In this document: positions 11,721 to 25,100 of the stretch, in pieces
Layout: each line of letters starts with the position of its first letter
Numbering within the stretch: the stretch's first letter is position 1
NCBI RefSeq assembly: GCF_037975245.1
Contig: NC_092568.1
Location: 9,123,001 to 9,187,000 of the forward strand
Source: Apostichopus japonicus
Taxonomy: Eukaryota; Echinodermata; Holothuroidea; Aspidochirotida; Stichopodidae
DNA: 64,000 nt
Direction of reading: 5' to 3'
Translations under genes and position numbers: made by a program
The notes under the pieces: model-generated
What the model was told of the DNA's origin: nothing
Databases searched by the model: none
The model's input: the letters and a program-made list of their open reading frames with translations, nothing else

Positions 11721-12760
11721 TACGGGTACCGTGTGTCATCACCCTATGGGGGCTGAAGCATAAAACCCCTTTATATATTCATGGAGCTCACTCCATGCTA
11801 TATGACAGTAGCCTATAACTCACCGTGTTGTCGCCAAAATACATTGGTACATGACAGATTAACAGTTGATAATTATAATCAACAGTTATACACTCTGGAT
11901 AAGATAAGGCACGCCCTCCTATCATTCTGTAACCAAAGGTAACTCGGTTTACAAAAGAGAAGCTAATGATAATTAGTGAGTTATATTGGTATGGGATTTC
12001 AGTATTGATTAACATTGAATATAGTAGATAGGCCTACAACCAAACCTAATTCAAAACTATCCTAATAAATGAATAAATAAATTAAAAAAAAAATACTAGA
12101 GCACACAGAAACGTCTGCTAAGGCTTTTTATTCATATGTATATTGATATAATGCAGGTTTATCGGCGATCACTTACCAATAATCGAGATAGATTATTATC
12201 ATAAAATCGTGAAACCAAATCGTAACCCCATCATAACGGCTGCTCCTTTCTTTTTGGTTTCGCTTCTTGTTCCTTCATACACCCTTTTCTGCGTTATTTT
12301 CCTTGACAATGAATTCTCTACACATAGCGGTTATGGATTAGATAAGGCATTATGTATTTGCATATACCAAATGCCAAATTATCATCTACTGACATTCACT
12401 GTCTTCCCTGCAGGGTCTTGATATTCCAGGGTCTTGTTGTTCTTTTCACCTGCCCCGCTGCCCGATAGTTTATAAATGATTAAAACTGCTTCCACATACA
12501 TATACATATCTTCCGCACCTGTGTCGACTATAAATGTTTAACTTAATATTTAACACACCCCGTTAACTCCTTTGTTAATGTTATTGTGGTTGCTCGAACT
12601 CTCAGCAGTTAACGCTCAGTGACTCTACCACAGAAATTAATGCATAGAAGCCATATCTCATTTGTTGACAACAACTACTCTTTGCAGCTATTTGAAGGTC
12701 ATTCACGCCATCTTGAAACACCCAAACAACGACTCGCGCTGAGGGTGCCTACGTTATAGT
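11721..12760. other. Non-coding, no gene seen
   Basis: No exon-like frame or repeat was recognised in this AT-rich stretch. Confidence 0.6.
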
Positions 12761-13408
12761 CAAGGGCGGCGGAAGCACTTTTAATCTGGGGGGGGGGCAC
12801 CGACATCAAAGGGCACTTTGCAGAAATTCGCTTGGACTGATGCAGCTTTATATTTAGTAGCCTTTATAACTCTTATTGTATTATCTTATTTGCGTATACA
12901 CATCACTCCATCAACGCCCTCCCCCCCCCCCCCTTAAAGGAAAATACTAGCACTGCAATATCCAATGTGCAAATTGGGAAACAAGGAAAAAGTTTTCTTT
13001 TGAGACAAAATGAGGTGAAATCATACTAGTTGCTAATGTAGGAATCTTCCGAATTGAAGTTTATTTCTTGTCAATATCTTAACAATTTTTTTTCCATTCG
13101 AAATAGCATTGAGTTTGACCCACAGAAATTCATTAAAAGTCAGGGGCGTAGCCAGGATTTGCAAAGTTGTAAGCACGACTATCTGAGCGGAACGCCACCA
13201 TCGGTTGGCGCGGAACGTACAAGAAAATTTTTGGTTTTACAGACCCTTCAGATGGCTGGAAACGGCCCTTCCCGAGTGTTCATTCTGGTTCCCTGGCCTC
13301 TTGCTAACTTGAGACACCTCAATTTTTATGTAGAAAAAGGGCACATTTTTAACCTGAGGAAAAGTGGGGGGCACGTGCCCCCTGTGCCCCCCGGTTCCGC
13401 CGCCCTTG
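12761..13408 (+). mobile_element. hAT-like MITE with CAAGGGCGGCGGAA termini
   Basis: A 648-bp segment begins CAAGGGCGGCGGAA and ends with the exact complement TTCCGCCGCCCTTG, giving 14-bp perfect inverted ends followed by G-rich subterminal sequence. A second terminus-like motif, CAGGGGCGTAGCCAGG, starts at 13144. From there the sequence resembles the elements at 41183 and 5092, including GAACGCCACCATCGGTTGGC. The element may therefore be a composite or nested insertion. A clean 8-bp target duplication is not visible. There is no coding capacity. Confidence 0.72.
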
Positions 13409-14958
13409 GTCCTTGTTATGAGTAATGATTCTCTTGATGAAGTAAAAAATTAGTGACCAGAAAAATGCAAAAGAACAAAAATATTTAATGGACTTTGAAG
13501 AACCTGTGTCTTTTATCCTGTAGGCATATATTGGAGGACATTTAAAGCAGAAGTTATACATTTATGTGCGCTCAATACCTATAGACAGTTCCACGATAAT
13601 AACTGTGACATGAAAGGTGAGGTATAAAATTGCTCCACAACGCACACGTTCTTAGCCTGTCCATGTTTCAACATAGCTGTCTGCAGACAACACTGCGTAG
13701 CATATACCTAAATCGTTCAATCTACATATTTATTAGCGATAACGAATCTGCCAATATATTGCCCAATTTGGTATCTACCATTCCCTATATATGCTTTTCA
13801 TAATATGTGTCAAACAGAGTTTCCATCACTTGAAATCAACTATCAAATCCACCTGAATTCATATACTTTTGAGACAAATAAAAATGATACTAGAACTCCA
13901 AAAGTTAGTAACGCAAGACTTATATGCTTGACTTGGATTGGACGCTGTGATCTATGTCAGAGTTACAAGAACCAGTTATATGTTGTTGTTTTTTTTTCAA
14001 TTAAATTGAAATGTATATAGAATATTGTCATTTCATCAATGTTACAACGTCTGCATGGAACTATAGAAATATTAGCGAATCAATATAGTTACATAAATTA
14101 CTTTTGAAAGATATTGATGTATCTTGTCAGTGGTATTCTTACTATTCCTACCAAATGAAGCCATTTTCCGTACTTTTGTCGTTTGGCCTATATTTTATCA
14201 ATAAACTTCATGCTATATAAAAGTGAATACATTTAATCTCATAAAAGTTTAAAAAAAAAAAACTATTAAAAGTCTTCGAGTTGTGTTTATATGATTTGTT
14301 GCAAATAGCTAGAATAAATGTACTTTATGAAAATTCATCTAGAATGCCCTCCAGGAATTCTATGAGAATTTGAGTTTAAAATAAGAATTAAAAAAAAAGG
14401 TTTCTGAGGCAGTGACTTCATTATTGGATACACTTATGATCTTAACTCTGGTAAGCTTTCATCGTTTTTCTTGGCAAGGAAAAACCGCAGTAAATCTCAT
14501 TTGGAGATGTGAAAATTTCGTCTGAGCCAATTTATAAAAGACTGGAATTCGCGTAATTGGTAATAGGGGGAATTAATGTATCTTACACTTTGTGTATTTA
14601 CGAACAGTGAACGTCGGTTAAAATAACAGAATCCATCTATATAGGCCTATGTCTGCTGATGGAACTATATAGCGGTTATTCATTGGTTTAACTGTATCCT
14701 ATATTCGCTAGGTTAACAAAAGCAATTGTACTCTTGGAGATGGTGGTGTCTTCATTTTGTCTTAAAAGAGAAAAGACAAATGACAGAGACAGACAGACAG
14801 ACATACAGGCAGACAGACAAAGAGAGATGGAGAGAAAGAAGATTTACCGCCTGATTCTGACAGTCTGATTGAAACGCCTGATGTACAGCATCTACTTATA
14901 TCACATGATTTCTTTTGAAAGTGAACAGTAACACTGAAAATTATAACACTAAGAGTAT
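13409..14958. other. Non-coding, no gene seen
   Basis: AT-rich sequence without exon-like frames. A degenerate (ACAG)n run occurs near 14783-14822. Confidence 0.6.
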
Positions 14959-15251
14959 CAGGGGTGGATTCAGGAGTATAAAGTGGGCATTTGGCCATAG
15001 GTTTGCTGAAGGGGACTCCCATGTATAGGGTCAGGGCCCACCCCCCCCCCACACACACCCTATTTCTTGCTTTAAACATTTTGGACTTTAAATGGTGTAT
15101 TCTGTGGCATACTGAGACTATTAATTAGGTCTATATTTAGGCTAAACACACGTTTGTTTTAAAAAACTACTTTCGAATTTGTGTATGACTTTGAATGGGG
15201 AGGGCGGGGAGGGGGAGGGGTAAACCCCACGCCCACTGGATCTACGCCTTA
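14959..15251. mobile_element. Possible decayed hAT-like MITE
   Basis: The left end CAGGGGTGGATTCAG and the complement of the right end (AAGGCGTAGATCCAG) are similar, and both are followed by G-rich subterminal sequence, as in the other short elements here. No target duplication is evident and the boundaries are approximate. Confidence 0.35.
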
Positions 15252-15439
15252 GAATTAACCATATAATAAAATTGATATTTTGATTGAATTGATACGAAAA
15301 GATAGAATAGGATACTTTAACGCATAAGCCTTTGTATGACACGTGAGAGTATGAGGCGTTCGGCACGCCATTCATAGTACCATGCGACGAACGCATCCCA
15401 TGTGAAGTATTCATTATAACTAAGAGCCACGGGAGCAGG

Positions 15440-15998
15440 AGTTAATGCAGGTGCTAAAGTAATAGGTAATGCAGGTGCTAAAGGTATATAGGTAATGCAG
15501 GATGTACAGATATATGTAATGCAGGTAGTAAAGGTATAGGTAATACAGATGCTAAAGATATAGGTAATGCAGGTGATAAAACTATAGGTAATGCAGGTGA
15601 TAAAAATATAGGTTGTGCATATGTAATGCAGGTAGTAAAGATAAAGGTAATGCAGGTGCTAAAGATATAGGTAATGCAGGTGCTAAAGATATAGGTAATG
15701 CAGGTGCTAAAGATATAGGTAATGCAGGTAGTAAAGATATATGTAATGCAGGTAGTAAAGATATATGTAATGCAGGTAGTAAAGATATATGTAATGCAGG
15801 TAGTAAAGATATAGGTAATGCAGGTGATAAAGATATAGGTAATGCAGGTGATAAAGATATAGGTAATGCAGTTAGTAAAGATATTGGTAATGCAGGTGGT
15901 ACAGATATATGTTATAAAGGTGGTAGAGATATAGCAAGTGCAGGTGGTACAGATATAGGTAATGTAGGTGGTACAGATATAGGTAATATACGTATACA
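15440..15998 (+). repeat. 24-bp tandem repeat array
   Basis: About 23 copies of a 24-bp unit beginning GGTAATGCAGGTGCT and ending AAAGATATA. Variants at the central GCT/AGT/GAT position occur in short runs of identical units, suggesting recent local duplications. Since 24 is divisible by three, both strands stay open and encode 8-residue repeats. No start context or flanking coding sequence supports a protein. Confidence 0.9.
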
Positions 15999-16800
15999 GT
16001 TGACAAGGGTGCAGGTGGTAGGTAACAATCGACAAGGGTACATGTGGTAAAAGTGTACTATGTAGATACGGTAAATAGGTGCATGTGGTACAGGCTTGTA
16101 CGTGATTTAAGTACACTTGTAGGCCGCACCGTTGCTGGTGTAATAGTCGGAAAGGGTACAGGTATTACTGGTGTAGGTGGTAGATGGGGTGTATGCATAG
16201 ATGGCAGAGGTGTACATATGTTGGTGGTGCTGGTATTGGTTGACCAGATGCAGGTGTAACCGACGTTAAGAGTACAGGTATTACTGGTGTAGGTGGTAGA
16301 TGGGGTGTATCCATAGATGGCAAAGGTGTACATATGTTGGTGGTGCATGTGTTGGTTGACCAGATGCAGGTGTAACCGACATTAAGAGTACAGATATTAC
16401 TGGTGTAGGTGATCGATGTGGTGTATGCATAGATGGTAGAGGTGTACAGATATTGGTGGTGCAGTTATTGGTGGTACAGATGCAGGTGTATAGCCAACGA
16501 GGTGATATTGTTGGAGGTGAGGGTAGAAATGGTACATGTACATATGGCATAAAAGTGTTACAGGTACAGGTGTAATACAAGTTGTAGAGGCACATGTGGT
16601 ATTGTTTGCTCTGGGTGGTAGAGGTACAGGAATAGGTATTGGAGATAGATACAGGTGATACAGGTGACACAGATTCCGGGGGGTGGGTAGGGTTATAGCT
16701 GAAGGAACTAGAGATACGTTTATACAGATTGTACAGGTATGGGTTAAGGTTGTACACTTAGAGATGACACAGGCACAGGTGTTACATGTACATACAACAC
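15999..16800 (+). repeat. Degenerate GT-rich array with 116-bp higher-order repeat
   Basis: The 24-bp array grades into degenerate GGTGTACAGGTG-like sequence. Within it a 116-bp unit starting GGTATTACTGGTGTAGG is repeated at 16161, 16277 and 16393, the third copy being more diverged. Both strands contain open frames, again without any sign of real coding. Confidence 0.85.
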
Positions 16801-18507
16801 AAGATAAATACCGTACCTATTAGTTGATACTACTTGGTATTATCTCGCAGTTTATTGTTTATGAGTTGCCACTCTTTGCATAACCTTCTTTACTTTGTAT
16901 GATGATACACGATCAGTACATGATATAAAGATTATATATCACGTTGTATATTTGCGTCCAGTGTCAGTAAGACAGTATTGTTGTTGTTGCTGTTGTTGAC
17001 TTAGCACTTCTATGGCCGTTTTGTAAATTTATGTAAAACTGTGTGAGTTTAATTTCGGGGCTTTGGAAGCCAATGTACTATCTCAGGTGTTTACACTTGC
17101 AAGTTCATGACTATGGTCCATCCCTGACCTCAAGATGAGTATATCGCTATATCTATAGGGTACATTCGTGCTCAGGGAAAGATTCTGCGATTACAAATTC
17201 TGCGGGTTTTAGAAGAGGTTTTGACTTTCGAAAACTTGGGGCAAATGGAGATAGAGAGAAAGTAAGAGAATGGACTCGTTGAAATACGATAAAGGCGTAC
17301 CAGGAGAAGATGATATTTGCTTCAAGCACAAGATCGATTACTACAAAGGATAATATATTCATTTTAAACACACACAAAAAACAATATATTAGATCTATTG
17401 GAGAAAATATTGAAGTACCTGTGTATAACGTCATGTCGAGGATAAACTGATCTCCCCTAATAAGAGTAATCAAAGCTACAGTATGAAATGCTTCCCGAAA
17501 GTAATGAGGGCGGTATTGAAGAACTGCGGGGGTGTGACCTGATTATTTCACTTTGGCTTCGGCTTTGAGTCCCAATTTTCTGTAGTATGCTGCCGTGTAC
17601 GAGGCCAATCGTAATTAGTCATAAGTTATAACCTATACGGATTATAATTACAGTACACTACTTTTGGGATAGTTATTAATATTACACGCAGCAAAACACC
17701 CACTGTTTTAAATTATTTTCTTCCATAACTACATCTGAAGAATAATAATAATAAGAAGAAGAAATCGATAGCAATATTTCATGTGTTACATTTGTATAGC
17801 GATTCTTTTAGGACCAACTCGGCTTGATTTTCATTTTGAAGGTTTTTGTAAAGGTTTGTTAATCAAAGCTTTATCATTTTAACCCGGTGACCTTAGTTAA
17901 ATCGTTAGTCGAATTAGTGGAATATAATTGAAAGAAAATCTTCTTTCCCCCCCTCAATAATCTACCGCTGTCAGCATGACACAAGAATAGCTCAATCTTT
18001 GAAAAAAATATAATAGTGTTTTGGTAGGTCTCTTTAAATTACGACACTATACCCCTGCATCGCTTCAAGGAATCTTTTAGCTACAACTTATGTTGTCTTA
18101 TTGCAAATGCTTTTATTGATCTCTTGTTGACGAAGTCTCTGTTTGAAGAAACACGAGGAGGAAGATGTATGGGTCAGGGGCGGCGAGTTGCCTCACGGTG
18201 GAATTTATATTTTCAAACTGTCCTGCAAAAAATTGAATTTGTGTTATCATCCTTATGATAAAAAAAAGTTCTACGAATACAGCGAGTACATTTACTTATC
18301 ATAGTGATGCATGGAAACGTCTTAGTACCGATACATATGGGATTGACACATCAGCAAAAATATTTCTAATTTTAGTATAGTGTGTAAGTGTAATTTGTAT
18401 TGAGTGTATAACCACAACAATATTGCCTTTACTTTCGATAGCTTTTCTCCTCAGACCTAATACACTAATATACTTCACGAATAATTACGAAAACTTCCAT
18501 TTCTGCA
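16801..18507. other. Non-coding, no gene seen
   Basis: AT-rich sequence without supported features. A solitary terminus-like CAGGGGCGGCGAG near 18175-18187 resembles the short DNA transposon ends elsewhere in the window, but no partner end was found. Confidence 0.55.
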
Positions 18508-18554
<47 letters not shown>

Positions 18555-18592
18555 CATTATTATTATTATTATTATCATCATCATCATTATTA
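18508..18592. repeat. (ATT)n microsatellite
   Basis: Trinucleotide ATT repeat with a few ATC variants toward the right end. Confidence 0.92.
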
Positions 18593-19194
18593 TCATTCGT
18601 AGGAATTGGTCGACTACGTAGACCCTTCTCGAGTCATTTATTAAACCTGATTTTCGTAACGTCAAATACTTTCAAACGTGCACGAATTCTTATATCATGT
18701 CTATTAGAACCTAGACTGATTTGATTAATAATACCTGAGGCATAGCCTTACAAAACAGTCGCTTCCTTTGGTGTTGCTGATATAGCCCTAGTACACACCT
18801 GAGGAACTGTAAGCCGTTCCATCTTTGTTAGAACACAATCATATTTTGTTCAGGCTTTCTCGAAATTTAATTTCATTCATTCTTTTTTATATTTTTAACT
18901 GTAATTCGTGTTTTAGAGATATTACACGTCTCACAAAAAGAAAAGAAAAGAAAAAAATATGCATTTGAGTATAGTTTGTACATCAAAACATAAACAATCA
19001 CTTTTAATTTAGTTACTGCCACGAAAATGTCATTTGTCATAAATCTTATTCTGAAATGAGAAATGAAACAACGTACCCAAACTAAAGATAATAATTAATG
19101 TAATAATTTTGATTGAGATATATAGTTTACATACCTAAAACTTACACAAATATGTGTGTATGTATGTATGTATACACACACACACACATCACAT

Positions 19195-19245
19195 ATATAT
19201 ATATCTAATATATATATATATATATCTAATATATATATATATATA

Positions 19246-19297
<52 letters not shown>
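19195..19297. repeat. (TA)n microsatellite with TCTAATA interruptions
   Basis: TA repeat with three evenly spaced TATCTAATA interruptions in the left half and a purer TA run to the right. A GTAT/CACA run precedes it at about 19155-19187. Confidence 0.9.
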
Positions 19298-19300
<3 letters not shown>

Positions 19301-21768
19301 TAATCACTCAGCGCAGCACATGGAGAGAGTTATCTTTTCGAAACATTAGCCAATGAAATGCCTCCGACTTTCTCAAGTCCGTCCAGGGGAGGCAGACCAT
19401 CTATCCGGTTACTACTTTTTAATCAGTTTGATCATTGGACAAATCTGTGTATCCACTTACGCAAATGTTTTTTTCATTTTGTTAATATAAATCTGATTAA
19501 TATATAACAGATTTCCAAGATCAGTCCACAAGAAAAAAACCCAAGACTGATGAGAAAATCTAGAAGGTAAAGAGAAATAAAAATCCACACACAAGGGATG
19601 AAACATGAGAATATTGTTCTGGCTGTTTTCTTATAAAAGCTCGGTCCGTTCATCGACCTAACGGATTATAATTTTGCAAGAAATAATTCTTTTCATGAAC
19701 AGTTATCGTGTGTTACCTATAACCAATCAAGAGTACTATGTATGATAAGTGATACTTCAGCTATATATAGTCAAACAGACTTGGCTTTTCCCCGTGATTT
19801 ATTAGCTAAACATCTCATATTATCTTTTATAATTAATTTTGGATAAGAATTTTCAATAAATTTTCGCTAGTTCTAAGAATCTGTCTAATAATAGATGGAT
19901 GTCTAGAGCTCCAACTGCCATGTTCCCTAAGATGACCCTGCGGAATACGTTGTATAATTCGAGTCGAATGGTTACATTGAGGAGATGTTGAAAGTGACAC
20001 CAGTAAAGTTTAATGAACGCCGTTAAGCGCAGTGATCAAAGCTTGTAGATCGGAGAATATTTACAATTTCGGCTGTCCAAGGGGACAAGACAACCGTAAA
20101 GCGTAGGTGAAGTTGTCTCTTAACAACAATTCGATAGCTTTCCCGTTTTCATTTTGTTGAAATAGAAGACGCAATGTTATAAGTGAGATATACAGCTGGT
20201 TCATTATAACAACAGAGTCATGTAGGGAGGGATAAGAAAAAAGAAAAAAGAGGCGCTTAACCAAAATAGTCTCGTGTTACGAACGTACCTTGCTCATTTA
20301 CATTTTGCGGGTATTGTTCATCTAAAACAGACGATATTCAGAGGCAGTATTATGTTATCAATCATAGATAATCCGAAAAGTACTAACTAACGGTTCACCA
20401 AAGTACAGACTTATCTGAATTCACAGATTGAGATGAAAATGACATCTGACATTTACCACAAGCAATTCCTACTTGAAATGTTGAACATAACAAACGTAAT
20501 TGTGACGTGACGGATTCACTTTGTCCAGACTGCTCAAATTATCTCGTGGGGCCTCTATCGCTGGGTCCTGTTTCCAAAAGAAGAAACCCCTTCCTAACCA
20601 TTACAGGGGTAACCATATTTGAGACCATTTACGCAGATAAATGTAGTTTCACTTAATACAATATATTTTAAATTATAACGGAAAACTAGAGGAAAAAAAA
20701 ACGAAGCATAAGACAATAACATAATACCCCGCAGCAATATATATAAATATATATGTTTTATTTTTTTTTATGTTTCACAAGTGGGTTGTAACCTATTTTA
20801 CTTTGACGGAATGTTTGTTTAGACTAGTATATAATTTCTAAATGGCCATCAATGGCACGAGCTTTATCCAGTGATATACAGTTACGTTATAACAACTTCA
20901 TGTTACATCATTGTGGTAAAATATTGATTTTCATTATTAAAATGGACCCTAAGACTTTCACATGCGCATAGGCCTATTACACTCACACTTTTCCTCGCTG
21001 TGCTCCATCCATATACTGACACTTTAAAACTTGGTTAACTTGGTATATAAGCTCCAATAATGGACAAGGCAACAACATTATGGACTCATAAGGCATGAAA
21101 ATTGAAGAAAAAAAAACATGGACAATTTTTGTTGAGTTCTACTAAGAGAAAATATAGAAGAAGTCCAACACTATTGGTAGGCCTATATATGGACTCCAGG
21201 TTGACCCTGATTCAGTGTACCACGTTATGCGTTTTGTCCAAGACTGCAAGGTCTAAACTCATGCTTTGGTTGTCCAATGTTCCTCGTATAATATGATACG
21301 CTCTATAGGTTGGAAAATATTCATGGCACAGTTGTAATCCCTGCAGTGGTAACTTATAATGACTAAATAAAGAGAACATTCAGTATGGATCTTATAAACA
21401 CATGAAATATTAATTTTATTATATGTTTTATATTTTTTTTAATATTTATTTTTTTATATATATTTTTTATACTGTATCGTGTACAACAACCCATGAAATC
21501 CCTATTTAATTTTTAGTGGCAAGGGATATCCGGAAGCATATACATCTTCTCAGAGGGGGTGTTACCTTATCCGTTTTGTTCCTTGTGACCTGTTCTGTGA
21601 CCCGGTCCACTTATACCACTGAGGATTTCTTTTAATATATAATTAATAAACATTATCAACAAATATATGAAGGAAAAAAAAAACAATATATTTGGTTAAT
21701 ATTTTAGTTTAATCGTTCATTCCGTTTTCATAATTTTCTTTCTTCCCTTTTTCTTGATTATTTTGCAG
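19298..21768. other. Non-coding; probable intron of the GPCR gene
   Basis: No exon was recognised in this AT-rich stretch. Because 21769 begins with an internal exon of a + strand gene, at least the right part should be intron. A T/C-rich tract (21725-21766) ends in GCAG, a good splice acceptor. Confidence 0.55.
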
Positions 21769-22144
21769 GTATTTAGTGATAGTTCATCCTCTGAAATCGC
21801 GTTACTTTAACACCAAGACTAGAGCGATGAGGAACTTGATTATCATCTGGACATTACCATTCTTGCTCTTCTCCCCATATTTTTACCCCTTCAGGGTAGA
21901 GCTTTACAGACTAATTGGTATCCATGGGGTCATACAACGGTCCATTTGTCAACACACTCTCACAAAAGTTGCTCCAAACTTCGAAAAGTTGTACCGGGTT
22001 TTCCAGTTTTTGATGATTTTTATAATTCCTGTGGGAATGCTATGTTTTACTTGCGGCAGTATTGCTTGGCGGTTGCTGTATTACACAGAGGACGATAAAA
22101 TGTTGAAGAATTCTGTCAGGAAAGAAGAAAAGGGGCGAAGAAGG
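21769..22144 (+). CDS. Class A GPCR, internal exon (ICL2 to ICL3)
   Basis: Internal exon of a rhodopsin-family G-protein-coupled receptor, a plasma-membrane protein that couples an extracellular ligand to heterotrimeric G proteins. It has an acceptor (TTTTGCAG, ending 21768) and a donor (AGG|GTAAGA at 22145). One leading base completes a split codon, followed by 125 residues. These start YLVIVHPLKS, the stretch right after a DRY motif. They continue into TM4 (about 22-41, Trp27, Pro30), an extracellular loop 2 with the conserved disulfide cysteine (Cys60 in RSICQHTL), TM5 (about 76-104, Pro87) and a basic ICL3 ending GRRR. The missing base before Y fits the arginine of DRY being split by the upstream intron. 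The next exon continues in phase 0. Neuropeptide-type (orexin/allatotropin/TRH-like) ligand preference is a guess from general resemblance. Confidence 0.9.
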
Positions 22145-25100
22145 GTAAGACATTAAAAAAAAATTAAAATGTTCTTCATAGTCTTAGAATAAAATATTAT
22201 AATTTCCCTGAATTTTCAACCCTCAATTTCTATGTAGGAGGTATTAAAAACATCTCCTTCACTTAGATTTTTCCTGTAATCCCATCAGTGCGACGTTTCC
22301 TTTCGGATACAGCATTTTTTTACCTCGGCCATATTTCCAGGGGCTTGTTTTCTTTGCCATTATTTTTAATGATATATATATTAACCGTTCTTCATGTCTG
22401 GGAAACGATAAATTGATTAAAAAACTAGGCCGTGTAAAGTACCTTTCGAAGAGGATTTGACAATGAGCTATTTATATCAGTGAAGTCCATTCGTGAGTAT
22501 GAGAATTCCCAAATCTGTTAGAATTTACCCCAAAACACTGCAGGTTTGCTGATTTCCCCTGGTGATGCTGTCTCGTCGATATATCAAAAACAAAATATGG
22601 AACTAAACATTTAATGTACAACCGAATGCTATCTTCGTAATAGCAAAAGTCATAAAATTTTGTGCAGCATGAACAATGAGTCTCTCATTTGCCAAACTGC
22701 TGTCAAGAAAACCCCTTTTCTTCCCACGTTGACAATCTCTGCATTGGGAGCCACATCAAATCTGCTATATAAAGCGCTTCTTTATATATTACTTGTCTGC
22801 CGACTTCCTCAACCCCTCCCCCCCCCCGCCCTCTCCACTTCCCCTCTTCACATGTATATGATATTTGACACGCCGGTGTGCGCCCCCCCCCCCCGTTTCA
22901 AACTTTGCCTTACTACATTGGAGACAAACTGTCACGTATTTTCACCTATATCAACCAAAATGAGTAGTTTTGATAGCATAATAAAGGATCTGGAAGCCGA
23001 TATGCGAATTGGGGGAGTAATTCATAACAAATTTACCAATCTCTTTGGGGGCCATTTTTCATTCTTTCAATTTAGGTTGGAATTTATTAGAAATATATAT
23101 ATAGAAATTATTGTTATGATGAGAAAGTAAACTGATGTTAAAGATGAAATGATGGTGGCATATCACTCTATTTTGTTTGAAGTCAGGAACTGAAAAACTG
23201 ACAGGAAATGTATAGGTAACTTTACAAGTAAGAGAGTTAAAAAATTAATGTCTATGGAACAGAGTTCTGAACTGTAACCGAAATATAAAAAACACTATGG
23301 TGTCAGAAGTGGGATTGGTCAAGAAAGGTACAGCGTTGTTGTGTGTGGTTACCGAAAGACAACATCGTCGTTTTTAATATATTCTTCGAATTCCAATAAT
23401 TGCATCCTTTTTTTATATTAATTCTGTCCGATATTTTTTTTCTTCCATCTGACCCAAGCCAATATGGCGAGGTTAACTCGCTATATGACGCTATTCTGGT
23501 TTTTGCTTAAGCTTTATTTTGTCTAGATTTAGAATTGATTTTTATCTTGTGTTTCTCCTTTAATCATTTTTTGCATTATCGAATAAATGTGGTCTTGCAG
23601 TGTTTCCTTTCCGTGACAAAGTGTCTCCTCGTATTTCCCTACAGTCAGCCGACACAGTTTCTCGACTGACTTTACACATTATATATAAGAGTCGACCTTG
23701 CCAGAGATAGTTAAGTTGTATAAAGAATGAAATAGTTACAATCATTTGCACTTTGACAGCTGTACATACAGAACGGATGAATGGGTGACGTCTAGCCTCT
23801 CGTGTTTATGTTGACACTCAGCGATTGTCGCTTTCATTTAATCTTTTGTTTCTATAGGGGAGTGGATCGCTGATTAAGAGTGATGCTAGGTAGAAGCACC
23901 ATAGATGTCTGTGCAGTAATGATGGAAAGTTCAATTTACAATATTCTATTACTTAACTTAAAGTATATAGGGAACCTGCTGTAAGGAATTTGACGTAATG
24001 TATTGCTATGGGAGTTATTTTTCTCTCGCCTTGCCTCTCAAACCAAATATTATAAAAAAAAATTACTTCTGCTTGTCAAACATAATTTTGAGAGCATTTC
24101 TTTCAATTTCTAAAGCAATCTCCGCCCCGTAATTGATAAACAATTATATTTGTTCTACTGCCCTATATATTTTTCTCCTCCCCCTCCCCTACCCCCTGAT
24201 CCAGATTGAGCGTTTATGCTTTCATTTTTTAATAACAAATGTCAAATTTTAAGTAAATGAAAAAGAACAAAAAATCAGTTCGAGGTTTGTAGACTTTGTA
24301 AGAGTTTACAAAGGAGCAATTTTCAAGGTCATCAATATTGAGTCGGAATTTTAGAACGCCAAAAGTTGCTCAAACTGTAGAAAAACTCATTTCTTAGAGG
24401 TACTAGTATTCAAGATGTATTCTTATACATCGATGAGCTTAACTTAATTAGAGGCAGCATAATATACCTCTGGGAGGAGAGTGATTGGAACAAGAAAACG
24501 GAAGGAGTAGATTTGGGGGAAGGGGAGGGGCAGGGCAGAGGAGGGCAAAAAGAAGGGCTTTAGTGTCTTCTAAGCGTCTCCATGCATGTTCCAAAAGTAA
24601 GTAGATGGACATAACTGACCATAATAAGACTGGTATAATATTCTTTATAAAGAAAATGCTAAATTTTGGACCAGTGCAAAACCTGCAGTGTATCTTTGAG
24701 GTGAAAGATTGACTTGTTGTTTTCGGTATTAATAACGTACCTACCTTTGGTATGTTATCCATTGCTCATACATTATAAAGGCTTCCATTCAATTTCTGTT
24801 GCTATAATATACAGCCTAGGTTACATACGCATACGTCCTGATCAATGATAGTCAACACCTCTTCAAACCTTGGCTCCTATACACTGACCATATATAGACC
24901 TACACGACAGCATGTCTCTTTGAATAGCCTATACACGTTGAAATATCAAATATTTTTCAGGAGGCTATAAGTTAATATAGGAACATTTGAACTTGTCCCC
25001 TTGGGCAAAACTCTTTGTCGAAATGACTTCACACCCTTTATATTATGTTAGGTGCAAATGAATAAAAAGAATAACATGCGAACATTCTTGAGGTCATAGT

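Noticed and set aside
12209-12421. Possible upstream GPCR exon (hydrophobic 70-residue frame)
   Set aside because: It lacks TM2/TM3 landmarks (LAxxD, the TM3 cysteine, a DRY-type end) and has no donor ending in a split arginine codon.
15613-16116. NAGSKDI-repeat (+) and ITYIFTTC-repeat (-) proteins
   Set aside because: A 24-bp tandem repeat leaves both strands open; no supporting context.
18175-18187. CAGGGGCGGCGAG as a MITE end
   Set aside because: No matching right terminus or target duplication could be found.
22660-23130. 156-residue frame with proline tract
   Set aside because: Lies in the GPCR intron, reads through C runs, and has no recognised domain or splice signals.
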